64,000 nt of DNA. It comes from Streptomyces sp. CG1 (GTDB lineage: Bacteria > Actinomycetota > Actinomycetes > Streptomycetales > Streptomycetaceae). Where the stretch lies: contig NZ_CP163518.1 in NCBI RefSeq assembly GCF_041080625.1, positions 7,557,501-7,621,500 on the forward strand. The letters are read 5' to 3'. Below the pieces are notes generated by a model. That model was not told where the DNA came from. It searched no databases and was given only the letters and a program-made list of their open reading frames with translations. The stretch's first letter is position 1; every line of letters begins with the position of its first letter. Both the position numbers and the translations under genes were made by a program. Shown here piece after piece: positions 27,658-36,688 of this stretch.

Positions 27658-29916
27658 ATGAGTGCGGAGGCCACGAACCCTGCGTCCCCTGGCCCGGTAG
27701 CCCCCACGGCATCCGCGGCGGCCACCGCCCCCGCGGTGCCCAGGGCGGACCGCAGGAAGTCCCGGCCCCGGATCGATCTGCGCAGGCTCGGCCGGGCCGC
27801 GCTGCTCGGCCCCGCCGTCCGTGGCAAGTTGCCCGACGCGATCGGCCATGTCGTGGAGGCGCACCGCGCCCATCACCCCGACGCGGACCTCGATCCGCTG
27901 CGCCGCGCCTACGTCCTCGCGGAGTCCTCGCACCGCGGCCAGATGCGCAAGAGCGGCGAGCCGTACATCACCCACCCGCTCGCCGTGACCCTGATCCTCG
28001 CCGAACTCGGTGCCGAAACCACGACATTGACGGCGTCTCTGCTCCACGACACGGTCGAGGACACCGATGTGACGCTCGATCAGGTGCGGGAACAGTTCGG
28101 CGAGGAGGTTCGTTATCTGGTCGACGGGGTGACGAAACTGGAGAAGGTCGACTACGGAGCCGCCGCCGAACCGGAGACCTTCCGCAAGATGCTCGTCGCC
28201 ACCGGCAGCGACGTGCGCGTGATGTCGATCAAACTCGCCGACCGCCTGCACAACATGCGCACCCTCGGTGTCATGCGCCCGGAGAAACAGGCGCGGATCG
28301 CCAAGGTCACCCGCGACGTCCTCATCCCGCTCGCCGAGCGCCTCGGCGTGCAGGCCCTGAAGACCGAGATGGAAGACCTGGTCTTCGCCATCCTCCACCG
28401 AGAGGAGTACGAGCACACCCGCGAGCTCATCGCGGACAACGCCGCCCGCCCGGACGACCCGCTCGCCGAGGTCGCCGACGAGATGCGCCGGGTGCTGCGC
28501 GAGGCCGGCATCCAGGCCGAAGTCCTCATCCGCCCGCGGCACTTCGTCTCCGTCCACCGCGTGGCCCGCAAGCGCGGACAGCTGCGCGGCACCGACTTCG
28601 GCCGCCTGCTCGTGCTGGTGCACGAGGACGCCGACTGTTACGGCGTCCTCGGCGAACTGCACACCTGTATGACCCCGGTCGTCTCGGAGTTCAAGGACTT
28701 CATCGCCGTACCGAAGTTCAACCTGTACCAGTCGCTGCACACCGCCGTCGCCCGGCCCGACGGCCAGGTCGTCGAAGTCCTCATCCGCACCCACCAGATG
28801 CACAAGGTCGCCGAAGCGGGCGTCGTCGCCCTCGGCAACCCGTACGCCCCGGCGTCCGACGCCCCCGCCTCCGACGCCCCCGCCGACGGCGAGCGCGCTG
28901 ATCCCACCCGTCCTGGCTGGCTCTCCCGCCTCCTCGACTGGCAGCAGGCCGCGCCCGATCCCGACACCTTCTGGTCCACCCTGCGCGAGGACCTCGCGCA
29001 GGACCGCGAGCTCACCGTCTTCCGTCCCGACGGCGGCACGCTCGGCCTGCCCGAGGGCGCCACCTGCGTGGACGCCGCCTACGCCCAGTACGGCGAGGAT
29101 GCGCACGCCTGCATCGGCGCCCGCGTCAACGGCCGTCTGGCCACCCTCAGCACCGTCCTGAAGGACGGCGACACCGTCCAGCTCCTGATGGGCCAGGACC
29201 CCGCCTCCGAGCCCTCCCGCGAATGGCTGGAGCACGCCCACACCCCGGCCGCCCGCATCGCCATCCAGCGCTGGCTCGCGACGCATCCGGGCGGCGGCAC
29301 CGGGCCGGAGGACGAGGGCGGCCCCCGCCGCGAACCCGCCGAGGCCACCGCCTCCCAGGGCTCCGCCGGCGGCTCGCGCGCCGATGCCGCCGGGGGTACG
29401 GAAACCGCCGGTACCGCTGAGGGAGCCACCCCCGCCGAGCGCGCCCCCGGCGCCCGCCCCAGAGGCGCCGACGTCCTCGTGGACCGGCCCGGAGCCGCCG
29501 TACGGCTCGCCGGGTGCTGTACACCCGTACCGCCGGACGAGATCACCGGCTTCGCGGTACGCGGGGGGGTGGTGACCGTGCACCGGGTGGAGTGCGCCGC
29601 GGTGACGCACATGAAGGGCCGAGGGCGCACGGAGCTGGGCGTGCGCTGGGGGAACACCACCGAGTGCCGGGTCACGCTGGTCGCTGAATCGTTCGGCCGC
29701 CCCCATCTGCTCGCGGACCTCACCGAGGCGATCTCCTCGACCGGGGTCGACATCGTCTCGGCCACCGTCGAACCGCCCAGCCAGCAGCGGGTCCGGCACA
29801 CATACACCCTCCAACTCCCGGACGCGGCCCACCTCCCAGCCCTCATGCGCGCCATGCGGGACGTCCCGGGCGTGTACGACGTGTCCCGCGCCCAGCACCA
29901 GGCCCCGCTCCCCTGA
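27658..29916 (+). CDS. rshA: RelA/SpoT homologue RshA
   Basis: This long (p)ppGpp synthetase/hydrolase homologue has 752 residues. The HD hydrolase domain looks intact (HRGQMRKSGEPYITHPL, SLLHDTVEDTDV, LADRLHNMRTL). The synthetase domain is recognisable (YQSLHTAV, VEVLIRT), but the usual DVRAVRI-like strand reads TDFGRLLVLV and a lysine after SVHR is replaced, so synthetase strength is uncertain. TGS (about residues 440-505) and a C-terminal ACT domain flank an Ala/Gly/Pro-rich linker. ATG 27658 has GGAGG five bases upstream. S. coelicolor RshA is the syntenic homologue by my recollection. Confidence 0.9.
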   Translation: MSAEATNPASPGPVAPTASAAATAPAVPRADRRKSRPRIDLRRLGRAALLGPAVRGKLPDAIGHVVEAHRAHHPDADLDPLRRAYVLAESSHRGQMRKSGEPYITHPLAVTLILAELGAETTTLTASLLHDTVEDTDVTLDQVREQFGEEVRYLVDGVTKLEKVDYGAAAEPETFRKMLVATGSDVRVMSIKLADRLHNMRTLGVMRPEKQARIAKVTRDVLIPLAERLGVQALKTEMEDLVFAILHREEYEHTRELIADNAARPDDPLAEVADEMRRVLREAGIQAEVLIRPRHFVSVHRVARKRGQLRGTDFGRLLVLVHEDADCYGVLGELHTCMTPVVSEFKDFIAVPKFNLYQSLHTAVARPDGQVVEVLIRTHQMHKVAEAGVVALGNPYAPASDAPASDAPADGERADPTRPGWLSRLLDWQQAAPDPDTFWSTLREDLAQDRELTVFRPDGGTLGLPEGATCVDAAYAQYGEDAHACIGARVNGRLATLSTVLKDGDTVQLLMGQDPASEPSREWLEHAHTPAARIAIQRWLATHPGGGTGPEDEGGPRREPAEATASQGSAGGSRADAAGGTETAGTAEGATPAERAPGARPRGADVLVDRPGAAVRLAGCCTPVPPDEITGFAVRGGVVTVHRVECAAVTHMKGRGRTELGVRWGNTTECRVTLVAESFGRPHLLADLTEAISSTGVDIVSATVEPPSQQRVRHTYTLQLPDAAHLPALMRAMRDVPGVYDVSRAQHQAPLP

Positions 29917-30126
29917 GCGATGCGGTGGAGACGCGGGTGCGGGACGCGCGTGCGGCGGATCCCTGTCTCGTAGCGCTTGATCGTCTCGTACCGCTGGATC
30001 CGAGGCCGCCCGACTCGGCGGGAAGCCCCTCCGACCGTGTGCAGAAGGCCGTGGGACCGGACCCGTTCGGGTGGGCCGGGCGCGCGTCGCCGTCGTAGCA
30101 CGGAAGGGCACTGGTAGCGGTGGTCC

Positions 30127-31704
30127 ATGCTGCTCACCCCCCGCGTCATGCGACGCACCCGCACCCAGTCCCCGTCCCGGACCCGGCCGCGGATCTCCCG
30201 GCACCGGAAGGCGGCCCTGCTCGCCTCCGCCGTCTCCGTCTGCCTCCTCGCCGCCTCGGCTCCGGCCCAGCCCCTCGGCATCGGCGACCGGCTCTTCCCG
30301 TACCTGGGCAACCCGGGCTACGACGTGGCGTCGTACGACCTGTCCTTCACCTATCCCGGCACCAACGACAAGCCGCTCCAGGCCGTCACCACCATCTCCG
30401 CCAAGACCACCGCCGACCTGGAGCGGATCAACCTCGACTTCGCGCACGGCACCGTGCAGTCGGTCGAGGTCGACGGGCACCCGGCGCAGTTCACCAGCGC
30501 CGGTGAGGACCTGGTCGTCACCCCGGAGCACCCCCTCTCCGAGGGCAGCTGGACCCGGATCAGGGTGAGACACACCAGCGATCCCGTCGCCGCCAAGGGC
30601 CAGGAAGGCGGCTGGGTGCGCACCACCGACGGCCTCGCCATGGCCAATCAGGCCGACGCCGCCCACCTGGTCTTCCCGTGCAACGACCACCCGTCCGACA
30701 AGGCGATGTTCACCTTCCACGTCACCGCCCCGAAGGGCTACACGGTCGTGGCCAACGGTGTGCCCACCGGAGCGGAGCAGACCGGCTCCAACACCACCTG
30801 GACCTACCGCACCCGGCACCCCATGGCCACCGAACTCGCCCAGGTCTCCATCGGTCACTCCGCCGTGCTGCACCGTGCGGGCCCGCGCGGGCTGGCGGTC
30901 CGCGACGTCGTGCCCAGCGCCGATCGCAAGGCCCTCCAACCGTGGCTCGCCAAGACGCCCGCCCAGATCGCCTGGATGGAGAGCAAGGTCGGTACGTACC
31001 CCTTCGAGACGTACGGCGTGCTCATGGCACAGGCCTCGACCGGGTTCGAACTGGAGACACAGACCCTCTCGCTCTTCGAGAAGGACCTGTTCACCGAGCC
31101 CGCCTACCCCAAGTGGTACATCGAGTCGATCATGGTGCACGAGCTGTCCCACCAGTGGTTCGGCGACAGCGTCAGCCCCCGCATGTGGTCCGACGTCTGG
31201 CTGAACGAGGGGCACGCCACCTGGTACGAGGCGCTGTACGCCGAGGAGACCGCGCACCGGCCGATGGTGGACCGGATGAAGTCCGCGTACGCCGCCTCCG
31301 ACGGCTGGCGTGCGGCCGGCGGCCCGCCCGCCCTGCCCAAGGCGGCAGCCCCGGGCCAGAAGATCTCCATCTTCCGGCCCAACATCTACGACGGCGCGGC
31401 CCTCGTCCTCTACGCCCTCCGGCAGGAGATCGGCAAGCCGGCCTTCGAGCGGCTGGAGCGCGCGTGGGTCCAGGAACACCGGGACTCCACGGCCTCCACC
31501 GCCGACTTCATCCGGCTGGCCTCGACGGTCTCCGGCCGCGACCTGAGCGGCTTCCTCAAGGGCTGGCTGTACGGCGAGAAGACCCCGCCGATGCCCGGCC
31601 ACCCGGACTGGAAGTCGGCGGATCCCACGAAGGCACCGAAAGCGGGCCGGAAGCCGTCGGGACCGGTCACGTCGCCGAGAGCGGGCGAGCCGCGGACCCG
31701 GTGA
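30127..31704 (+). CDS. Secreted M1-family zinc metallopeptidase
   Basis: This is an exported aminopeptidase-like enzyme of 525 residues. The N-terminus has many Arg residues, then a hydrophobic signal core (AALLASAVSVCLLAASAPAQ). The zinc site is MVHELSHQWFGD (HExxH), with the third ligand in WLNEGHATWYEALYAEE. A GxMEN-like exopeptidase segment corresponds to QASTGFELETQ, where the Glu is kept but the Met-Glu-Asn order is not. The basic Pro-rich tail is likely disordered. Confidence 0.88.
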   Translation: MLLTPRVMRRTRTQSPSRTRPRISRHRKAALLASAVSVCLLAASAPAQPLGIGDRLFPYLGNPGYDVASYDLSFTYPGTNDKPLQAVTTISAKTTADLERINLDFAHGTVQSVEVDGHPAQFTSAGEDLVVTPEHPLSEGSWTRIRVRHTSDPVAAKGQEGGWVRTTDGLAMANQADAAHLVFPCNDHPSDKAMFTFHVTAPKGYTVVANGVPTGAEQTGSNTTWTYRTRHPMATELAQVSIGHSAVLHRAGPRGLAVRDVVPSADRKALQPWLAKTPAQIAWMESKVGTYPFETYGVLMAQASTGFELETQTLSLFEKDLFTEPAYPKWYIESIMVHELSHQWFGDSVSPRMWSDVWLNEGHATWYEALYAEETAHRPMVDRMKSAYAASDGWRAAGGPPALPKAAAPGQKISIFRPNIYDGAALVLYALRQEIGKPAFERLERAWVQEHRDSTASTADFIRLASTVSGRDLSGFLKGWLYGEKTPPMPGHPDWKSADPTKAPKAGRKPSGPVTSPRAGEPRTR

Positions 31705-31863
31705 TAACACGGTGACGAGACGTGCCGCCTCGTGCGACCATCTTCGGGTCGGCACGAGACGGCACACGGGAATCTCCCGGGGCGCTCGTGCGTTGAATGT
31801 CTGAGCGGTCCGGCAGGACCGCGGTACCGACGCCCTGAGGCATCCCATCGACGTAAGGATCCA

Positions 31864-33357
31864 ATGACCTCCTCTTCTTCCCCTTCCCAGGACACCAAGC
31901 GCCTCGCGCACGCCTATCCCGAGGGTCTTCGGGCCGATGCCCTGATGGAAGAGGACGTCGCCTGGAGCCACGAGATCGACGGCGAGCGGGACGGCGACCA
32001 GTTCGACCGCTCCGAGCGCGCGGCCCTGCGCCGCGTGGTGGGCCTGTCCACCGAGCTGGAGGACGTCACCGAGGTCGAGTACCGCCAGCTCCGCCTGGAG
32101 CGGGTCGTGCTCGTCGGCGTGTGGACCACCGGCACCGTGCAGGACGCGGACAACTCCCTCGCGGAGCTGGCCGCCCTCGCCGAGACCGCGGGCGCGCTCG
32201 TGCTCGACGGCGTCATCCAGCGCCGCGACAAGCCCGACGCGGCCACCTACATCGGCTCCGGCAAGGCCCAGGAGCTGCGCGAGATCGTGATCGAAACGGG
32301 AGCGGACACCGTCATCTGCGACGGTGAGCTGAGCCCCGGCCAGCTGATCCAGCTGGAGGACGTCGTCAAGGTCAAGGTCATCGACCGTACGGCCCTGATC
32401 CTGGACATCTTCGCCCAGCACGCCAAGTCCCGCGAGGGCAAGGCGCAGGTCGCGCTCGCGCAGATGCAGTACATGCTGCCCAGGCTGCGCGGCTGGGGTC
32501 AGTCGCTGTCCCGCCAGATGGGCGGCGGCAAGGGCGGCGGCCTCGCCACCCGTGGTCCCGGTGAGACCAAGATCGAGACCGACCGGCGGCGGATCCGCGA
32601 GAAGATGGCGAAGATGCGCCGGGAGATCGCGGAGATGAAGACCGGCCGCGAGATCAAGCGCCAGGAGCGCCGGCGTAACAAGGTGCCGTCCGTCGCCATC
32701 GCGGGCTACACCAACGCCGGCAAGTCCTCCCTGCTCAACCGGCTCACAGGCGCCGGCGTCCTGGTCGAGAACGCCCTGTTCGCGACCCTGGATCCGACCG
32801 TCCGCCGAGCGGAGACCCCGAGCGGCCGCCTGTACACCCTGGCCGACACGGTCGGCTTCGTCCGGCACCTGCCGCACCACCTGGTCGAGGCGTTCCGCTC
32901 CACCATGGAGGAGGTCGGCGACGCCGACCTGATCGTGCACGTGGTGGACGGCTCACATCCGGTGCCCGAGGAGCAGCTGGCCGCCGTGCGCGAGGTGATC
33001 CGGGACGTCGGCGCCACCGACGTGCCCGAGATCGTCGTGATCAACAAGGCGGACACGGCCGACCCGCTGGTCCTCCAGCGGCTGCTCAGGGTCGAGAAGC
33101 GCTCCATCGCCGTCTCGGCCCGCACCGGCCAGGGCATCGAGGAACTGCTCGGCCTGATCGACAACGAGCTGCCGCGACCGTCGGTCGAGATCGAGGCGCT
33201 CGTGCCGTACACCCACGGCAAGCTCGTCGCCCGCGCCCACACCGAGGGCGAGGTGATCTCCGAGGAGCACACCGCGGAGGGCACGCTGCTCAAGGTCCGG
33301 GTACACGAGCAACTGGCGGCGGACCTGGCACCGTACGTACCGGTGTCGGCGGCCTGA
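31864..33357 (+). CDS. hflX: Ribosome-associated GTPase HflX
   Basis: HflX (497 residues) splits stalled ribosomes. The N-terminal glycine-rich HflX domain includes GGGKGGGLATRGPGETKIE. The G domain starts at VAIAGYTNAGKSSL (G1), with DTVGFV (G3) and NKAD (G4). AAGGA precedes the ATG at 31864. A strong hairpin follows the stop. The acidic N-terminal extension of about 60 residues is normal for actinobacterial HflX. Confidence 0.95.
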   Translation: MTSSSSPSQDTKRLAHAYPEGLRADALMEEDVAWSHEIDGERDGDQFDRSERAALRRVVGLSTELEDVTEVEYRQLRLERVVLVGVWTTGTVQDADNSLAELAALAETAGALVLDGVIQRRDKPDAATYIGSGKAQELREIVIETGADTVICDGELSPGQLIQLEDVVKVKVIDRTALILDIFAQHAKSREGKAQVALAQMQYMLPRLRGWGQSLSRQMGGGKGGGLATRGPGETKIETDRRRIREKMAKMRREIAEMKTGREIKRQERRRNKVPSVAIAGYTNAGKSSLLNRLTGAGVLVENALFATLDPTVRRAETPSGRLYTLADTVGFVRHLPHHLVEAFRSTMEEVGDADLIVHVVDGSHPVPEEQLAAVREVIRDVGATDVPEIVVINKADTADPLVLQRLLRVEKRSIAVSARTGQGIEELLGLIDNELPRPSVEIEALVPYTHGKLVARAHTEGEVISEEHTAEGTLLKVRVHEQLAADLAPYVPVSAA

Positions 33358-33368
33358 CGAACGGCATG

Positions 33369-33405
33369 ATGAAGGCCCGCTCCCTTCGAGGGGGCGGGCC
33401 TTCAT
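33369..33405. terminator. Bidirectional terminator between hflX and the protease gene
   Basis: A perfect 12-bp stem (33369-33380 with 33394-33405) is extended inside by further pairs around a TTCG-type loop. It lies between two convergent genes, 12 bases past hflX and 11 bases from the protease stop. Confidence 0.9.
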
Positions 33406-33415
33406 GCACCTGCCT

Positions 33416-34639
33416 CTACTGCCCGGCGAACTTTTTGCTCACCGACTGGTACACACCCTTGGCCACGTCACCGAACCGCGGACCGGCCAGCCACCCCGAA
33501 CTCACCGGACCGATGGACGTGTTGGACACCAGCGCAGGCTTGCCGTCCGCACCGGCCTCCACCCAGCCACCTCCGGAGGAGCCCGCGGTCATCGTGCAGC
33601 CGATCCGGTACATCGTCGGGTCCGACGTGTTGATGGACAGCCGGCCGGGCTTGTCCTTGCACTGGTAGAGCAGCTGGCCGTCGAACGGAGCCGCCTCCGG
33701 GTAGCCGGACGCGGTGATGCTGTTCACCTTCGGCACGGCCGGCGCGTTGAAGTTCACCGGCAGCGCCCCGCCGACCGTCTCCTCCAGCGACTTCCCGCTG
33801 TTGCCCTGCTCCGGCGTCACATGGATCACCGCGTAGTCGTACGAGGCGCCGTTGCCGCCGGTCTCACCGCCCTGGTCGATCCACTGCTGCGAGGTCTGCG
33901 CCGCATCGGCCCACCAGACGCCGAACGGCGCGATCTCGGACCTGCTGGCGGTCTGCAGCTGGGCGGCCGGCTTGCCGGAGTTGTTGTACGACGGCACGAA
34001 CGCCATGTTGCGGTACCAGCCGCCGTTCTTGCCGGCGTGCACACAGTGACCCGCCGTCCAGACCAGGTTGGACTTGCCCGGGTGCGCGGGGTCCTCCACG
34101 ACCGTGCCCGAGCACACCATGTGGCCCTCGGGGGAGTCGAAGAACACCTTGCCGGAGGTGGCCGCGTCGGTGTGGTACGGCGCCGCGACCGCCTGGGCCT
34201 TGACCGGCTGCGGGGTCGGGTCCGTCACACCCTGGTCACCGGAGATGTCGTTGCCGTTGACACCCTTGTTCGGGTCGTTGGCGTGGCGCATCCGGTTCGG
34301 GTCCCACAGGCCCTTGATGATCGGGTTGAAGAAATCGTCGGCCTCGCGCAGCCAGTCCTGCTTGTTCCAGTTCTTCCAGGCGCCGTTCTTCCACTTGTCG
34401 AGGTCGATCCCGTGTTCCTTGAGCTTCTGTTTGAGGTCGCCCGGGATCCTGATCTTGCCGTCGCCGGCACTGGCCGCGGTCGCTGAGGCGGTCGGCTTGC
34501 CGTCGGCTTTGTCGTCGCCGTTGCAGGCGGTGGCGGTCAGTACCAGCGCCGAGGCGAGGGTGACCGCCGCGAGCGAGGTGGAGGTGCGGCGGGTGCCCCT
34601 CTCTCGCCGATCAGTGAACGACGGTCGTATGGATCGCAT
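33416..34639 (-). CDS. Secreted trypsin-like serine protease (lipoprotein)
   Basis: This 407-residue exported protease has a lipobox (VLTATACNGD) after a basic N-terminus, so it is probably membrane-anchored. The catalytic triad can be placed as His in VWTAGHCVHAG, Asp in ASYDYAVIHV and Ser in MTAGSSGGGW. The about 150 residues between the anchor and the protease domain are Asp/Lys/Asn-rich and may be a prosegment. GGAGTC precedes the ATG. Confidence 0.88.
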   Translation of the reverse strand: MRSIRPSFTDRRERGTRRTSTSLAAVTLASALVLTATACNGDDKADGKPTASATAASAGDGKIRIPGDLKQKLKEHGIDLDKWKNGAWKNWNKQDWLREADDFFNPIIKGLWDPNRMRHANDPNKGVNGNDISGDQGVTDPTPQPVKAQAVAAPYHTDAATSGKVFFDSPEGHMVCSGTVVEDPAHPGKSNLVWTAGHCVHAGKNGGWYRNMAFVPSYNNSGKPAAQLQTASRSEIAPFGVWWADAAQTSQQWIDQGGETGGNGASYDYAVIHVTPEQGNSGKSLEETVGGALPVNFNAPAVPKVNSITASGYPEAAPFDGQLLYQCKDKPGRLSINTSDPTMYRIGCTMTAGSSGGGWVEAGADGKPALVSNTSIGPVSSGWLAGPRFGDVAKGVYQSVSKKFAGQ

Positions 34640-35073
34640 GCTCTTGACTCCCCCTGCTGTGAAGGTACTCGGCGCTTCGGCCGCGCCACCGGCCGCGAAC
34701 TCATGGAGAGTTCATGCCGGTCTCACGACCGTCTGGGAACGGCGTCCCAGACTATGCGCTTGCTGTGGGGGACTTCCGACGGAACGGCAACGGTTCGGCC
34801 ACAAGCCCTCTGACCTGGCCAATCCTCCATAGATTTGCCGATTTGGCGCCCCTTCACCGCAACCGCCCGTGATCCACGGGGCCTTCCCCCTGCCGGCAGG
34901 CCGCCCTTCCGCGATGCCGTGTGAAACGTGTCATCTCCCGGTCCTGGAAACGATCTCGCGGAAACCCGTAACCCGTCGAACGGTCCACGGTTGTAGCGGT
35001 GGGGGGCCAGCTGCCTGCATCCGGTCCCCCCGTGGATCAACTCGCCTCTGAGCAGCGGGGAGGACAGCGACCG
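34640..35073. other. Divergent intergenic region before the siderophore operon
   Basis: No gene is seen in these 434 bases. Two inverted repeats stand out: GAACTC-N5-GAGTTC (34697-34713) and TCTGGGA-N6-TCCCAGA (34732-34751). I looked for the streptomycete iron box (TTAGGTTAGGCT-type palindrome) and did not find a convincing copy, so iron control of the operon cannot be asserted from this DNA. Confidence 0.5.
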
Positions 35074-36525
35074 GTGGCCGTTACGGAGTCGATGGCTGGA
35101 GGCACGCACGGGGAAGCGCCCGCTGTGCACGAGGGGATCCTCAGACGTCAGTCGGCGCGCGAATCCTCTGCCCGCACCTACGCCCGAGCCCTGCCCATCG
35201 TCCCGGTCCGGGCGCGAGGGCTCACCATCGAGGGCGCCGACGGCCGCCGCTATCTCGACTGCCTCTCCGGCGCCGGCACACTCGCCCTCGGCCACAATCA
35301 TCCGGTCGTGCTGGAAGCCATCCGCAGGGTCCTCGACTCCGGCGCTCCCCTCTCCGTCCTCGACCTGGCGACCCCCGTCAAGGACGCCTTCATCACCGAG
35401 CTGTTCCGTACCCTTCCGTCCGGTCTCGCCGACCGCGCCCGGGTCCAGTTCTGCGGGCCGGCCGGCACCGACGCCGTCGAGGCCGCCCTCAAACTGGTCC
35501 GGGCCGCGACCGGCCGCACCGGCCTGCTCGCCTTCACCGGTGCCTACCACGGCATGACCGCCGGCGCCCAGGCCGCCTCCGGCGGCGCCCGTGAGGTCCG
35601 GGTCGCCCGGCTGCCCTATCCGCAGGACTACCGCTGCCCTTTCGGCGTCGGCGGCGCGCACGGCGCCGAACTCGCCGCCCGCTGGACCGAGTCCCTCCTC
35701 GACGATCCCAAGTCGGGCGTGCCCCTGCCCGCCGGGATGATCCTCGAACCCGTCCAGGGCGAGGGCGGGGTGATCCCCGGACCGGACGACTGGCTGCGCC
35801 GCATCCGGCAGCTCACCGCCGACCGGTCCATCCTGCTGATCGCCGACGAGATCCAGACCGGCGTCGGCAGGACGGGTGCCTTCTGGGCCGTCGACCACAG
35901 TGGCATCACTCCCGACGTCATGGTCCTGTCCAAGGCGATCGGCGGCAGCCTCCCGCTGGCCGTGATCGTCTACCGCGACGATCTCGATGTCTGGCAACCC
36001 GGCGCCCACGCGGGAACCTTCCGTGGCAACCAACTCGCCATGGCGGCGGGCACCGCGACCCTCACCCATGTGCGGGAGAACGGCCTCGCCGAACGAGCCG
36101 CCACCCTCGGCGCCCGTATGCTCGGCCAACTCGGTGAGCTGGCCGACACGTTCGCGTGCGTGGGGGAGGTGCGGGGGCGCGGGCTGATGATCGGGGTCGA
36201 GCTGGTGGACCCGGAAGGCGCCCGAGCCGAACCCGACGACCACCACCGCACGTCCTCCGGTCCGGAGCCCACCCGCACCCCGCACCCGGCAGCGCCCGAA
36301 CTCGCCGCGACCGTCCAACGGGAGTGTCTCCAGCGCGGATTGATCGTCGAACTCGGCGGTCGTCACTCGGCCGTGGTCCGGCTGCTTCCCCCGCTCACGA
36401 TCAGCGACGAGCAGGCGGCAGCCGTCATGGACCGCCTGGCGGACGCGGTCGAGGCAGCGGCCCGCACGCACGAACACGGCCCACACCGCAGCCCACACCA
36501 CAGCCCTGCCCATCGCACCGGCTGA
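35074..36525 (+). CDS. Diaminobutyrate-2-oxoglutarate aminotransferase family
   Basis: This class III PLP aminotransferase (483 residues) is the first gene of a siderophore operon. It would form L-2,4-diaminobutyrate from aspartate semialdehyde. GPAGTDAVEAALKLVR, LIADEIQTGVGRTG and the PLP lysine in VMVLSKAIGGSLPL are all present. GTG 35074 is preceded by GGGGAGGA at nine bases. The C-terminal tail is unusually rich in histidine (HEHGPHRSPHHSPAH). It is followed after about 160 bases by the IucA/IucC gene. Confidence 0.88.
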   Translation: MAVTESMAGGTHGEAPAVHEGILRRQSARESSARTYARALPIVPVRARGLTIEGADGRRYLDCLSGAGTLALGHNHPVVLEAIRRVLDSGAPLSVLDLATPVKDAFITELFRTLPSGLADRARVQFCGPAGTDAVEAALKLVRAATGRTGLLAFTGAYHGMTAGAQAASGGAREVRVARLPYPQDYRCPFGVGGAHGAELAARWTESLLDDPKSGVPLPAGMILEPVQGEGGVIPGPDDWLRRIRQLTADRSILLIADEIQTGVGRTGAFWAVDHSGITPDVMVLSKAIGGSLPLAVIVYRDDLDVWQPGAHAGTFRGNQLAMAAGTATLTHVRENGLAERAATLGARMLGQLGELADTFACVGEVRGRGLMIGVELVDPEGARAEPDDHHRTSSGPEPTRTPHPAAPELAATVQRECLQRGLIVELGGRHSAVVRLLPPLTISDEQAAAVMDRLADAVEAAARTHEHGPHRSPHHSPAHRTG

Positions 36526-36688
36526 GAGCCCCAGCACTCTCGTGCCTGCCCGCTCTCTCTGCCGACCCGGTCCTCCGCCGTGGCCGACCCCACCGTCGAC
36601 GCCACCGAGGCAACCGCCCGCGACGCGGGAAGGGCGACCGAGCGACAGTACGAGCCCCGCACCACCCAGTCGGCCACAAGGAGCCGTC

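Noticed and set aside
27538..32940. An 1800-codon open frame on the minus strand.
   Set aside because: It is the antisense shadow of rshA, the M1 peptidase and hflX, produced by high third-position GC. Its composition is not protein-like, and the plus-strand genes have strong family motifs.
34640..35073. Search for a DmdR/IdeR iron box before the siderophore operon.
   Set aside because: No sequence close to the TTAGGTTAGGCT palindrome was found. The two inverted repeats present do not match it.
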